Positions 35,761 through 46,245 of a DNA stretch of 64,000 bases are shown in pieces (positions within the stretch are counted from its first letter, which is position 1; the number at the start of each line of letters is the position of its first letter). The DNA comes from Balaenoptera acutorostrata (lineage: Eukaryota > Chordata > Mammalia > Artiodactyla > Balaenopteridae). The stretch is taken from assembly GCF_949987535.1 (NCBI RefSeq), contig NC_080082.1, positions 30,850,011-30,914,010 of the forward strand, in the 5' to 3' direction. The notes under the pieces were generated by a model, which saw only the letters and a list, made by a program, of their open reading frames with translations, did no database searches and had not been told where the DNA came from. The position numbers and the translations under genes are program-made.

Positions 35761-37689
35761 CTGGAGACCGATTCTGCTCGAGACCTGGGGCGCTTGGAGG
35801 TATCTAAATAATAGAGGTTCTTGGGTCCTTATCTGGGTTAGAGGTTCACCTTCCTTCCGGGCCATGGGTGCCCCGGCCCGGCGTGGCTAAGTCATTGAGA
35901 ACAGCCTTGCCCCTTCCCTGGCCTCTTTCCCGCCTCCCGCAGCCCGACGCAGCCGGGTCGATAGCTGGTTAAGGCGGACAGAAGCATCATCTCCGGGGCC
36001 CATTGTTCTCTCTTTTCCTTCTGGAGGAGCTGAGTTAAATAGCGGCCCAGCGCAGCCCCAGTTTCCCCACCTCAGAATCTCGCTCTTGGCTCCTCGCGGG
36101 TCTGGCGCCACTACTTTGTGCAAACTCTAGGTTTCCAGGGACGTCGAGGCTCCCGGTCTGACACTTAGGAAACGCTCCAGGCAATAAGGTTACCCTCAAT
36201 TTTGTAACCCTGAGATTTTTCGCGAGAAGGTGAGCCCATGATTCCCTACGCCACTTCGCTGAGGGGTTTAACTGAAAACGAAATCAGGCGCCGGGAAAAC
36301 ATTTCAAAGCCAGAGCTCCCCCTGATATCTCCTCTCCTGGGGAGACTCCAGTTAAGGCCAACACCCGGCACCAAGCATAAGCAGGCGGGGAGGAGATTAG
36401 GGAAGCAGTCTGACCCAATTTGAGAAGGCCGCCCCTTAGTTTCCCCAATCGAACCCCAAACCTAGCTGCCCCCAAACTTTCCCTTGCGTTCCCCCCAATT
36501 TTCTCGGCCTTCACACCTACTGGAGCCGCCGACCTGTGCGAAGACTGGTAGAAAGAGGCGGGGAGTGGGGTGGGGTCAAAACTGGGTGCCCGCGGGACTC
36601 CCCACGGGGACTCCCTGTTGTTGCTGAGACCAGAGAGAGCCGGGGCCAAGATTCTCCGATCCCTCCACTCTGGTGGAATTCGGATTCGATTCGTCTATCA
36701 ATCAGCCCGCGGCGGCCAGTTTCCGCCTCCGAGCCGGGACTGGCAACTCCAAGGCAGTTACCGCCCCGGGTGCTGTCCCCGGAGCGCTCCTGCTGCAGGC
36801 CTGGCCTGTGCGTAGGTCGCCGCAGCGGCCTAAAGCGTTTAGCCCGGAGCCGCCGCAATACCGGGAATTTCAATCCTGCTCTAGGCTGCAAGCCCTAATC
36901 CGTGAAGGTGGGCGCCCGGATACCGGGATTTCAGGTTTGGTTTAGGAAATATCCCACTATAAAACTAAAAGTCTTGCCTCCCATCCCCACCCGAGCGGGA
37001 GGGAGTATACCTGCCAAAAGAAAACAGGTTGGCGCAGAGACCCGGAAGCAGGAGAAGGGGTAGTGAAACGAAGAAATCTCTACGGACCGAAAATGCCAAT
37101 ATACAAACTTCTCCAAGCGCTCCCCGAAAGTTCCTGGAGCCTTCGCCACCCGGCTCCCTGCTCCTCCCCCATCCCACGCCAGCTTAGGGCAAGGGCAGCC
37201 TCCACTTTCCTGACGTCGCTCCCCAGGATTCCCGGGGCGTCCACCCTTTAGCACCACCCCCTCCCCCCGCCATTTCTAAGACGGGATTCTGCACCCTGAC
37301 ACCCGTGCGGCGTTAACGTGGTTCACTGCAGGATTTGGTCTTCTTGAGCAGGGGGCTGCTTCGTCTCCCTGGGCAGAGAGACGGTCCTTGAAGACTCCCT
37401 TAGAACGCACCCCCGATCCCTCGCGCACTCTTCAAGCTCCCTCCCTACGCCTGAGAGTGGCCGGGAGTCCAGAGGTGCGAGCTGGAAAGCAAACCCGGGC
37501 AGAGTAAAGCCCCAGCGCCTGGTCCAAGGTCTGGTCCCGACCCAGGCCCCGCGCGCTGGGGCGGGGGGATAGGTGCCGAGAGGCGGGAAGCGGGAGGGGC
37601 GAGCTGACCCCATACTAACCCCGGTCCCCGCGCCTCTCGCCCCCCCCCCTCCTCCCGCCGCAGGCCAGAGGGGGCGGGAAGGGACTAGC

Positions 37690-38375
37690 AGAGCCCGGGC
37701 TCCCGCCCCCGTCCCGCCCCGCCCCGCCCCGCCCCGCCCTGAGCGCAGTATCCGCGGGGGTGGGCGGCCTCGCCTGCAGGGAGCCCCGGCGATTGGTGAC
37801 TCGCGAAGGAGACGCAAGGAAAAGTCGAATAAGAGGGCGCGACGTCAGACCCGAGATTTGGGGAAGGGCGAGGGAGGGGGGTGAGGGCGGGGACGGACAC
37901 ACAGACACAGATACGGACACGCACCCCCACGACACCCGAAGTGTCCACAACTTTAAACCGCCTTAGCCCGGGGCGCAGAGGCCGGGGATGGGGGTGCGGG
38001 GAGTGTAGTGTGAGTAGAGAGAAATAGGTTTTAAAAAGAAAAGAAAGAGTGAAGGGAACAGAGAGGGGAGAGAAAGGAATAGTGAGAGAGGGAAAGAGAA
38101 GAGAAAGACAAGAGTTTCATAGCGTCCAGGAAAGTGAAAGAGCCCGAAGGAGCGGAAGCGATCCTGGGGGGTGGGGGGGGGAGAGGAGCGCAGAAAGGGG
38201 AGGGGAGAGGAAGGGCGAGGAGGGGGAGTGAAAACTAGAGGAGGACGAGGGAAGCGAGGCGCGACACAGCTCGGGGAGAGGAGGGCAGTGAGGAGTGAGG
38301 CGCGGGCAGAGGCAGCTCCGGCTGCCGAGAGGAGGGAGCGCGGCGCAGAGAGGAGGGGCTTGCGGGCCCGTAGAA
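37690..38375 (+). promoter_or_regulatory. IRX3: IRX3 promoter region (GC boxes, CCAAT box, polypurine stretch)
   Basis: A run of overlapping GC boxes (CCCCGCCCCGCCCCGCCCCG) spans about 37712-37739. An inverted CCAAT box (GATTGG) follows at about 37791. No convincing TATA box is placed before the gene, as expected for a CpG-island promoter. From 38030 to 38300 the + strand is strongly purine-biased. The start site cannot be fixed from sequence; somewhere between about 37850 and 38370 is plausible. Confidence 0.6.
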
Positions 38376-38429
38376 ATGTCAATCAGAGCCCGGAGCCCCG
38401 GGAATCTCCGCCAATCTGTTCGGACCTGA
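38376..38429 (+). promoter_or_regulatory. Upstream ORF 1 in the likely IRX3 leader
   Basis: ATG at 38376 opens a 17-codon frame that stops with TGA at 38427-38429, before the IRX3 start. The start context (TAGAAATGT) is moderate. It matters only if transcription begins upstream of it. Confidence 0.4.
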
Positions 38430-38539
38430 CCTGGCTCCTCGCCTCCGCCGCCGCCGCCGCCGCGGAGCAGATCAATAGGCAAACGCCGAGCGCAGCGCAG
38501 CGCGGGAGGCAGCGCGGCCCCAGCCCGGCCCAGCCCCCG

Positions 38540-38569
38540 ATGCGCGCCGCAGCCCGCGGGCGGCGCTGA
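38540..38569 (+). promoter_or_regulatory. Upstream ORF 2 in the likely IRX3 leader
   Basis: ATG at 38540 opens nine codons (MRAAARGRR) and stops at TGA 38567-38569, 54 nt before the IRX3 ATG. The start context CCCCCGATGC is weak, so leaky scanning to the main start is likely. Confidence 0.5.
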
Positions 38570-38623
38570 GCTGGGCGGCCCCAGGGGCCGGGCCCCCTCT
38601 CCGTCCGTGCCCCGCGGGCCACC

Positions 38624-40912
38624 ATGTCCTTCCCCCAGCTCGGATATCAGTACATCCGCCCGCTCTACCCACCCGAGCGCCCGGGGGCCGCCGCCGGCGG
38701 TGGCAGCGCTGGGGCCCGGGGCGGCCCGGGAGTCGGAGCCTCAGAGCTGGCTGCCTCGGGGTCCCTGTCCAACGTACTCTCGTCCGTGTACGGGGCGCCC
38801 TATGCCGCGGCGGCAGCGGCAGCCGCAGCCGCCCAAGGCTACGGCGCCTTCCTGCCCTACGCGGCCGAGCTGCCCATCTTCCCGCAGCTGGTAAGTGGCC
38901 GGGGAGCCGCAGCGGGGAGGATGGGGCTGGGGCGCCGGAAGAGGTGTGCGCGCGGGAGTAGACTAGAGGGGCCTGGGCCGGGAGGGTGGAGGCAGCGGTG
39001 GCCAGGGCTCATCCACGCTCCCTCCGCGCGTGTCCCTTCCTTCTCCATGTGCGTACAGGGCACGCAGTATGAGCTGAAGGACAGCCCGGGGGTGCAGCAT
39101 CCGGCCGCGGCCACCGCGTTTCCTCACCCGCACCCCGCCTTCTACCCGTACGGCCAGTACCAGTTCGGGGACCCGTCCCGTCCCAAGAACGCCACCCGGG
39201 AGAGCACGAGCACGCTCAAGGCCTGGCTCAACGAGCACCGCAAGAACCCCTACCCCACCAAGGGCGAGAAGATCATGCTGGCCATCATCACCAAGATGAC
39301 TCTCACTCAGGTGTCCACCTGGTTCGCCAACGCGCGCCGGCGCCTCAAGAAAGAGAACAAGATGACGTGGGCGCCCCGCAGCCGCACGGACGAGGAGGGC
39401 AACGCTTACGGGAGCGAGCGAGAGGAGGAAGACGAGGAAGAGGATGAAGAAGACAGCAAACGCGAACTGGAGCTGGAGGAGGAGGAGCTCGGTGGGGAGG
39501 AGGAGGACACCGGGGGCGAGGGCCTGGCTGACGACGATGAGGACGAGGAGATCGATTTGGAGAACTTAGACGGCGCGGCCGCGGGGCCCGAGCTGGCCCT
39601 GACTGGCGCGGCGCACAGGGACGGCGACCTCGGCCTGGAACCCATCTCAGACTCCAAGAATAGCGACTCCGATGACAGTTCCGAGGGCTTGGAGGAGCGT
39701 CCACTGCCTGTCCTGAGTCTGGCCCCAGTGCCACCGCCAATGGCCGCGACTCCGCCATCCCCGCCCTCGCCCTCAGCGGGCCTGGACCCCTGCGCTCCCG
39801 CACCAGCGCCCGCCTCGGCCCTGCAAAAACCCAAGATCTGGTCCCTGGCCGAGACGGCCACAAGCCCGGACAACCCGCGCCGCTCGCCTCCGGGCGCGGG
39901 GGGTTCTCCCCCCGGGGCAGCCGTCGCGCCCCCAGCCCTGCAGCTCTCTCCGGCCGCCGCCGCCGCGGCTCAGAGACTCGTCTCGGCGCCGCTGGGCAAG
40001 TTCTCCGCTTGGACCAACCGGCCGTTCCCAGGCCCGCCGCCCGGCCCACGCCCGCACCCGCACCCGCTCTCCCTGCTGGGCTCGGCCCCTCCACACCTGC
40101 TGGGACTTCCCGGAGCCGCGGGCCACCCGGCCGCCGCCGCCGCCGCCTTCGCTCGGCCGGCGGAGCCCGAGGGCGGAACAGGTGACTGCGGAGCCCAGGA
40201 TGCGGAGGGAGGGGGCGAGTTTGGAGGTCGCGCCCGGGCAGGTCCCGGGGGACGCAGGGCGCTTACCACTCCGCGCCCGCCTCCCGCGGCCCTGGGCGCT
40301 AGAATGGCGCGATCTAAAGGCCTCCCTTTTTCTCCCGCTTCCCGTAGATCGTTGTAGTGCCTTGGAAGTGGAGAAAAAGTTACTCAAGACAGCTTTCCAG
40401 CCCGTGCCCAGGCGGTAAGAGACCCCGAGCTGGGGTGGGGTGTTGGGACTGGCAGTCGGGGGCAGGAAAGAATGCGGAGGAAACTCGGGCTTTACCCCCG
40501 GGGGAACGCAGCTAGGACGAACTTCTAAAAGGGGACGAAACACACTTCTCCGTCGTCGCCACGGGCCCAGAGGTGGCTCGAGAGTCCCAGTGCAGGCACC
40601 CGGGCGGGGCCCAGGGTACCTCGGAGCGGGCGGTGGCTCAGTGAAGCCCACCACCTTCCAGCCGCGCACCTCGGGTCTTGACGCCTCCCGCGCAACCTTA
40701 TAGTTAAACCGGAAAACCAGCATCTTACAGCTGGACCTCATTGCACATTGAGACGTTTCCCTTACCCTGGCCTCAGCCCCGGGTTGGGTCTCCCAATGCT
40801 AGGCAGCGTCGGTGCCCCTAACTCACTTCCTTTGCTACCACTGCCTCTCTCTTGCAGGCCCCAGAACCACCTGGACGCCGCTCTGGTTTTATCGGCTCTC
40901 TCCTCATCCTAG
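38624..40912 (+). CDS. IRX3: Iroquois homeobox protein 3 (IRX3), four coding exons
   Basis: IRX3 is a nuclear TALE-homeodomain transcription factor used in neural, cardiac, kidney and limb patterning. The CDS joins 38624-38890, 39059-40181, 40348-40414 and 40858-40912: 1,512 nt, 503 residues, close to the roughly 500 of human IRX3. The introns (168, 166 and 443 nt) all have GT..AG ends, with phases 0, 1 and 2. The start has a strong Kozak context (GCCACCATGT) and the family N-terminus [18 protein letters not shown]. Visible parts are an Ala10 run (residues 61-70), a TALE homeodomain (about 127-190) with the P-Y-P loop at 153-155 and [13 protein letters not shown] from 177, an acidic Glu/Asp region (about 209-260), and a Pro-rich part. 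The conserved [15 protein letters not shown] motif (Iro box, as I recall it) is at 346-360. The C-terminus ends [10 protein letters not shown] single frame runs through intron 1, which can mislead ORF callers. I identify IRX3 rather than IRX1, IRX4 or IRX5 from the N- and C-termini. Confidence 0.97.
38891..39058 (+). other. IRX3: IRX3 intron 1 (stop-free, divisible by three)
   Basis: Donor CTG|GTAAGT and acceptor GCGTACAG|GGC. Length 168 nt, exactly 56 codons with no stop in the IRX3 frame. Splicing joins PIFPQL to [11 protein letters not shown], as expected for the family, so excision is the normal reading. Confidence 0.9.
40182..40347 (+). other. IRX3: IRX3 intron 2
   Basis: Donor ACAG|GTGACT and acceptor CTTCCCGTAG|ATCG; 166 nt. 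Splicing rebuilds a GAT codon and gives [20 protein letters not shown]. The intron has no stop in the incoming frame; read-through would end at a TAG at 40355-40357. Confidence 0.9.
40415..40857 (+). other. IRX3: IRX3 intron 3
   Basis: Donor GGCG|GTAAGA and acceptor CTCTCTTGCAG|GCCCC; 443 nt. Splicing restores an Arg codon and continues [17 protein letters not shown] to the stop. Confidence 0.9.
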
Positions 40913-41046
40913 TTCTTTTAAAAAAAAAAAAATTTTTTTTAATCGTTGTAATAATTGTAAAAAAAAATCGCTCTGTATAGTTACGATTTGTAAGCATGTC
41001 CGTGTATGAATACCTAAAAAGAAAACGAAACAAAAAAAGAAAAAGA

Positions 41047-41052
41047 AATAAA
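41047..41052 (+). terminator. Possible proximal polyadenylation signal
   Basis: AATAAA within AAGAAATAAAACAAATCC. A possible alternative end giving a roughly 155-nt 3'UTR. No clear downstream GT-rich element was established. Confidence 0.35.
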
Positions 41053-41249
41053 ACAAATCCCCCCTGAGTCCTCCCCCGGTGGCTTCTATACCCCGCATTA
41101 GCTGAGTTTGTGAGGTTTGTTTGTTCGGTTGATTTTGGGGGGGGGGTGGAGTTTCAGTGAGAATAAGCGTGTTTGACTTTTTTTGTATATACAGAAAAAT
41201 GTACATATGTGTGAACCAAATTGTACAAGAAAGTATCTATTTTTGGCTA

Positions 41250-41255
41250 AATAAA
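41250..41255 (+). terminator. Likely main IRX3 polyadenylation signal
   Basis: AATAAA in GGCTAAATAAATGAGC, followed within about 45 nt by T- and GT-containing sequence (GCCTGTCTGCC, then GTTTTGTTTTG near 41322). Sequence composition changes abruptly afterwards. Confidence 0.7.
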
Positions 41256-41339
41256 TGAGCTGTTGCCACTTTGACTATAACCCGCCTGTCTGCCCCCGGA
41301 GGGATCCGTTTGGTGCTTTTCGTTTTGTTTTGTTTTACA

Positions 41340-42935
41340 CCCTCATCCCCCCATGTTTGAAGAGTCGCCCGAATCAGCGGAAGAGAAGGCAAGGCAAGGC
41401 GAGTCAGGGCCCTGTGGTCGGAGGACGGCGGAGGAGAGGCTGAAGTGGCCGGGCTGGGGGCGCCGCTGGAGAAGAGAAGGTTGGAGAAGTACCTGGGGCG
41501 CCCGAGAGAAAGGGCAGAGGAGACAGGTGGGAAAGGGGGCAAGATTCCCTACAACGAGCTGGGAAACTGGGCCCAACTCCCTGGTCCCCTGGAGCAACCG
41601 CGGGGCCTTGGGGCCTTCTCTGATGATGCAGCAGAAAGACTCAGAGAAGGATCTGGATGCCTCCCTCCCCCATTCTTCGATAGGCACAATTGAGGCTTTC
41701 TCAGTCTTACATAAGGGGCTGTGCAAGCTCCGCTTAGGGCCCCCTTCCAACCACATTGACCCCCAGGCTCCTTATATAGATGCAGGGATGTGGGGTGGCA
41801 GTGAGTTGGGGGGGCATATGCAGGAGCGGGGAATCCAGGGGTGCACATCCTTTCCCCTTGGTGACTTTGCCCAGCCCACATTGCCAGTTGGGGCTCCGGG
41901 CGGCATGTGCATCTTGGCATCCCAGTGGGTTTTCCCGAAGTGCCCTGAAAGAGCAGCTTTCTGAGGTCCCGGCGCGGGGGGTTCGGGCAGTTGCACCGGC
42001 CCAGCCGGGATTCCGGCTCCAAGCCGGACAGGGGGGTGGTCGGGCCGGGGGAGGGAGCCGGGAAATTTGGGGCTGGAGCTCCCTCTGCAGGACAAAAGGG
42101 CCGCTCGGCGCCTGCCTCGGCGGCCTCTCCAGCCAGGCCGGGCGTCGCGTCCCCTCCGCGCCCTCTTTTTTCTCTTGCAGTCAGCTAGCCTTGCCCGACT
42201 TTGATTGAAAGAAGTTGTAGGGATGCTGGAAGGTTGGCGCCTTGGGGGTATCGTTTTTGCATCTCCTTCCCCATGCTGAGTTAGTAAATTTATAGGGCGG
42301 CCAGACGCCTGCTTTTTGCCCCGCACAGTGGGACATGTCACAATCGCGCGGGTCCCCGGGAAGTTTGGGGAGCGCTTGCACACCCGAAGTCACGGAACAA
42401 GGCGCCGCGTCATGTTGTACGTCTTGGAGGTTCGGCGGGAGCAGAGGGAGTCCGTCCGGCAAGGACCCATCCATGCGGGCACAGCCGCCAGCGCCGGCCC
42501 CGGGTGAACCCCACGGAGGCTGGGGCCATCGGCGTGACGGCGCCCCAGGGGCGGGTTGGGAAGGAGGGTCTGTCTGCAGCCGTTGCGGCCCACCGGGGGC
42601 TGGTGAAACAGGAGCGCACACCCCAGCAAAGACGTTGCAAGGATGGGACTCGCTCTTCCAGTCCCTTCCCCAGAGGCCAGAGACGTCTAAGGTTTCGGTT
42701 CAGGCTCCTTCCCAGGTGGCAGGCACAGACTTGTGGGTCAGCTCTGACCCTGGGCACAGCGCCCCAGACGTGGCGTCCGTTTCAACTGCCTGGGCCTTGA
42801 ACCTCAGAGGCCGGACAGAGGCCTCGGGTTAACGTCAGTATCTTTACATGGGCAACAGCCCGCTAGCCCTTCAGTGAGTGCCGCACAAGCTTCATCAGAG
42901 CACAGGCCGAGTTCCCTTCTCTGCATCCTGGGAAA
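41340..42935. other. GC-rich downstream flank, no gene recognised
   Basis: CpG-containing, repeat-free sequence with overlapping open frames on both strands that look compositional. A palindromic ACATGTCA-like Iroquois-type site lies near 42333 (GGGACATGTCACAATC). This could be a downstream regulatory segment. Confidence 0.4.
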
Positions 42936-42939
42936 CTCT

Positions 42940-43085
42940 GGGCAGACAGTGAGCTTCTCTGCCCCCCATTTCCTCATCTGTAAAATGGGAATAATGACAC
43001 CTACCTGGCAGGGTGGTCGTGAGGATGAGAGACAAAGCATGTCCAGTGCTGGCATGTGGTAGGAGGAGTAATAGCCCTAGTCTTA
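42940..43085 (+). mobile_element. MIR SINE
   Basis: Forward MIR: GAGCTTCTCTGCCCCCCATT, CCTCATCTGTAAAATGGGAA, TAATGACACCTACCTGGCAG, GTGAGGATGAGAGACAAAGC. Confidence 0.85.
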
Positions 43086-43859
43086 TCTTTATATTCCAAA
43101 AATCTCAAGCCCCACTCCTCAAACTCCCGGTAGTATTCTGCCCTACCCGCTCCCATCAGCCATAAAAGCCAGGTGTCTACATACAGACATCTGAGGACCC
43201 AGCTGAACTCAGGGAGAAAGGACACTCTCCAGGGAGGAGTGCAGCAGGGAGAGCAGGTGAGAGAAGAAGTCAGGCAGCCTTCCCACACGGACCGTCCAGC
43301 AAGACAGCGTGCGTCAGTCTGTTCAGAGGGAGACGGGTGTGAAGAGGCCAGGCCCAGCTTGGAGAGGTCTGATCACCTGTCAGGTTTGGTCAGCATTTCA
43401 GTCCATCCTATTCTGGGGATATTGGTCCTTGGAGGAGACCAATCGTGCCCCACTGAAAGGGCAGGATGTGTGATGCCAGAGGAGAGTTGAGGTACACCTG
43501 GGAGAGACCCCCTGTATGTGTGTATCTTCTCTATCCCATAGAACACATGGCCCCTTCAAATGGCCCCGAGTTGACCCCCATAACATAATGTGATCAAAAT
43601 GAAAAGGAACCTCATAGGCTTTTCAGCTAAAACAGGGAAGAGGAGACCACTTCTTTGCACCACTTTCATTTCACCAAGGCACGGATTCCTCAGCCTCCTC
43701 CCGGGACCTCCTCCCTGAGTACCCCCCGTATGCCCTCCTTTCAGTGATCCTAGGAACTGTCTCTGTCCTTTATTCTCTGGCCCTAAAATTTAAAAAGGAA
43801 AGAGGAAGCTAAGGAAGAGAGGGAGAGAAAAACAGAAAGCCAGGGAGAGAGAATATATG

Positions 43860-44170
43860 GGCATCTCATTCTTGGTCCTGATTAAGCTTCAGTTAGAAAT
43901 AAAATATGTCAGTCACCCTGCCTGGAAGGGGTTCCTCCTGTCGGGGCCGGTTATGCAAAGCACTCGGAGGTGTGTGGGGATAATCAATTAGGTCAGAGGA
44001 GGGAGTATATGTCACTGCTTCCCTCATTATCTGCATGGAGGTGGAGGGGGGGGTGCTTTGCCGGGCCATGGAGCCAGAGGAGAATAAAATTATCTCCCTA
44101 AGTGATGGCCCACCTCTGGGACCAGGACGTGCATGGTTTCCAATTGAATGTATTTTTGGTGGAATACAGC
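43860..44170. promoter_or_regulatory. Candidate downstream regulatory element
   Basis: Repeat-free with clustered factor-like words: GATTAAGCTTCAGTTAGAAA, GGTTATGCAAAGCAC, GATAATCAATTAGGTCA, CTCATTATCTGC and TTTCCAATTGAATG. Composition resembles conserved non-coding elements. Not tested by alignment. Confidence 0.4.
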
Positions 44171-44569
44171 GAGGAGGAAGCGGGGTCCAGGCAGAAGGCA
44201 GCATGGAAGGGCCGGAGGGCTAGGGCAGCAGAGGCTTTGGGGACAAGGAGGGAGGCTCCAGCCACTGCCCCAGGGGAGGAGTAGGGAGAAGGAGGGCTCC
44301 TGGGCTGCTGTTCTCTGGGCACCTGGCAGGCAGGCAGGGCCAAAGCGTCCGCTGTCTTAGGCCTGAGTTCTGGAAGGTTGGAGAGAGGGATTGAATACTT
44401 CGGTAGGAGCTGGATGTCTGACGTCTTCACTGGTTTGTTGGGAGCTTCTGTCAGGAACTCGCTTTGGGCCAAATTATTTATATCCTTCTAGAAATGTCCT
44501 CTGCGTCCTCTAATTCCTGGTTGTATGTACCTTCTACCTCCATCAAATGAAAATAGGCAATTGCGGGTG

Positions 44570-44910
44570 TGTAAAAATTGCATCTGTGGTTAGAGCCACC
44601 TCCAACTTGAATGGGGGCAAGCTTCATCCTTTCTCAAGGCCCCGCTTTCACCGTCTGCCACTTGGAGGAGATTGGATGAGACAAATTTATTCAAACTTTC
44701 TTACAAAGCCAACATTGTCTAGGATTAGGCATGAATGTAGGAAGTGTGGGTCCAGAGATAATTATTGGGATAAGGAGGCCCCATAACCTTTCTAGTAACC
44801 ACCTCTGGATCGTAATTGGCCACTGTCATCTGATCCAGGCAGCCAACTTGATCGTATTGGAAGTGTCCATCTATTGTGTGACCAACCTAGCTTTGATGCA
44901 GCTGCTGCTT
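44570..44910. promoter_or_regulatory. Candidate downstream regulatory element
   Basis: Repeat-free stretch with ACAAATTTATTCAAAC, GAGATAATTATTGGGATAAG and GGATCGTAATTGGCCACTG. Plausible enhancer by site content; weak evidence on its own. Confidence 0.35.
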
Positions 44911-45716
44911 CCCTTCGAACAGAAGCTCCAGCCCCTCCGAAGGCTCTCCTGATGGTCTGGATGGAAAACCCCACAAGGCGTCTCTTCCTGAGGGTGAAAG
45001 GGATGAGTACTCAGGGCAAGAGACCTGGAAGAGCTCCTCAACCAGGTGTTCCTCCCACTTCCAGGACAGATGGCAACGTCTGGAGACACTTTCAGTTGTC
45101 ATGCCTGGGTTGGGGGGCTACTAGCATCTCATGGATGGAGACCAGGGATGCTGCTAAAGGTCCAACAAGTCACAGGCCAGCCGCGTGCAGCAAAGAATTA
45201 TCCAGTCCAAGATGTCAACAGTGCCAAGCTTGAGAAACATGGAGGTGAGGGAGGGGAGAGGAGTCTGGGGCAATCACGGAAGATATTTTCTCCCAGAAAC
45301 CACAGCTTCGTGGACAGAAACATGAAAGCAGGGCACTAAGTGGGGCGTTTTTGTTCTTTAAAAACTTTTGGCCCTGGAATGGGGAAGTGGGTGTGAGGGA
45401 GTGCAAACAGGAAACTCTGCCAGCCTGGGAAATAAAAAGAGCGGGTTTTCAACTCAGCCTGGTGCCCGGGAGTCACTGAAGGTGAGACGGTCTCAGGCAA
45501 GAGGGGCAGAGTCAGCCCCAAGGAGGATTGTGTGTCTGGAAAGTTGGGACCTTTCTCCCTGGATATTTATATCAGGGACAGGTTACGGGAATATTGTCAC
45601 AGATGAAAGCTTAACTCCTGTGGTTTTGCCTCAGAATTATCGCCACCTCTTAACTGCTGCCAGCCCTTCCGTGCATATAAACGCGTCTATTTATTTACTT
45701 GCTTATTTTACCCGGG

Positions 45717-45774
45717 AGTGTGTGTGTGCGTGTGCGTGTGTGTGTGTGTGTGCACGTGCCCGCGCGTGTGTGTC
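45717..45774. repeat. (GT)n/(CG)-interrupted microsatellite
   Basis: About 58 bp of alternating purine-pyrimidine sequence (GT runs with GCGT and CGCGCG interruptions). Z-DNA-prone and probably polymorphic. Confidence 0.93.
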
Positions 45775-45949
45775 CCATGTCAGGGAGCCAGAGGGAGACA
45801 GAGGCAGGGTAAGGTCTTACTCTGGGGCTGACCATCTAGGACGGGAAGGCTGTGATTTTACAGCTTTTGTCCCGCATTCTCTCACTGCTCTAGGAGGCTA
45901 ACAAGTGGGCCCACAGCCCTCGGGGCCTTTGGAGTGCACTCATCTGAGA

Positions 45950-46245
45950 GACTGTGCTCTTCTCAGCCGCTCAGATTTATTTTGCCAAAGTTACAGGGCA
46001 ATTATGGAAATGCGCCCTTTGAAGCTGGGCTGATTTCTCTTTATTTTCTTCTCCCTGACAAAGCAGAGCTTCCCTGGGCTTTTTTTCCTCCCCCCTCCCT
46101 TTCCTTTTCCTCTCTCCTTTTTTCTGATAATTATTAGATAGTGGGAGTTTCCAGGGGTAATTTGAAAAAATCTTTTAAACAGTAATAAAAATACCTATAG
46201 ATTAAAAGAAACTTACCATTATTTAAATGTTATGTTGGGGTTTTT
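45950..46245. promoter_or_regulatory. Candidate downstream regulatory element
   Basis: Repeat-free AT-rich words with likely factor sites: CAGATTTATTTTGCCAAAGT, GGGCAATTATGGAAATGC, TCTGATAATTATTAGATAG, GGGGTAATTTGAAA, ACAGTAATAAAAATAC. It ends at a poly-T run (46238-46265). Confidence 0.4.

Larger units (their letters stand above)
37540..40720. promoter_or_regulatory. Main IRX3 CpG island
   Basis: Dense CpG from the GC boxes across exon 1, intron 1, exon 2 and intron 2, falling away in intron 3. An island covering most of a short gene is usual for Polycomb-regulated homeobox genes; that regulation is inferred. Confidence 0.75.
40913..41275 (+). other. IRX3: IRX3 3' untranslated region
   Basis: AT-rich, with homopolymeric A and T runs directly after the stop (40919-40975). 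It is short, about 360 nt, if the distal polyadenylation signal is used. Confidence 0.75.

Noticed and set aside
34942..35890. Overlapping 307- and 219-codon frames on opposite strands
   Set aside because: Both run through a CpG-rich segment where stop codons are rare. Neither resembles a known protein or has exon-like boundaries.
39345..40741. Long antisense open frames opposite IRX3 exon 2 (249, 155 and 322 codons)
   Set aside because: They mirror the GC-rich, Glu/Pro/Ala-rich sense codons. They have no homology, no splice logic and no independent start context.
41340..42830. A second gene immediately downstream of IRX3
   Set aside because: Open frames on both strands follow base composition; no start, splice and polyadenylation signals could be combined into a gene.
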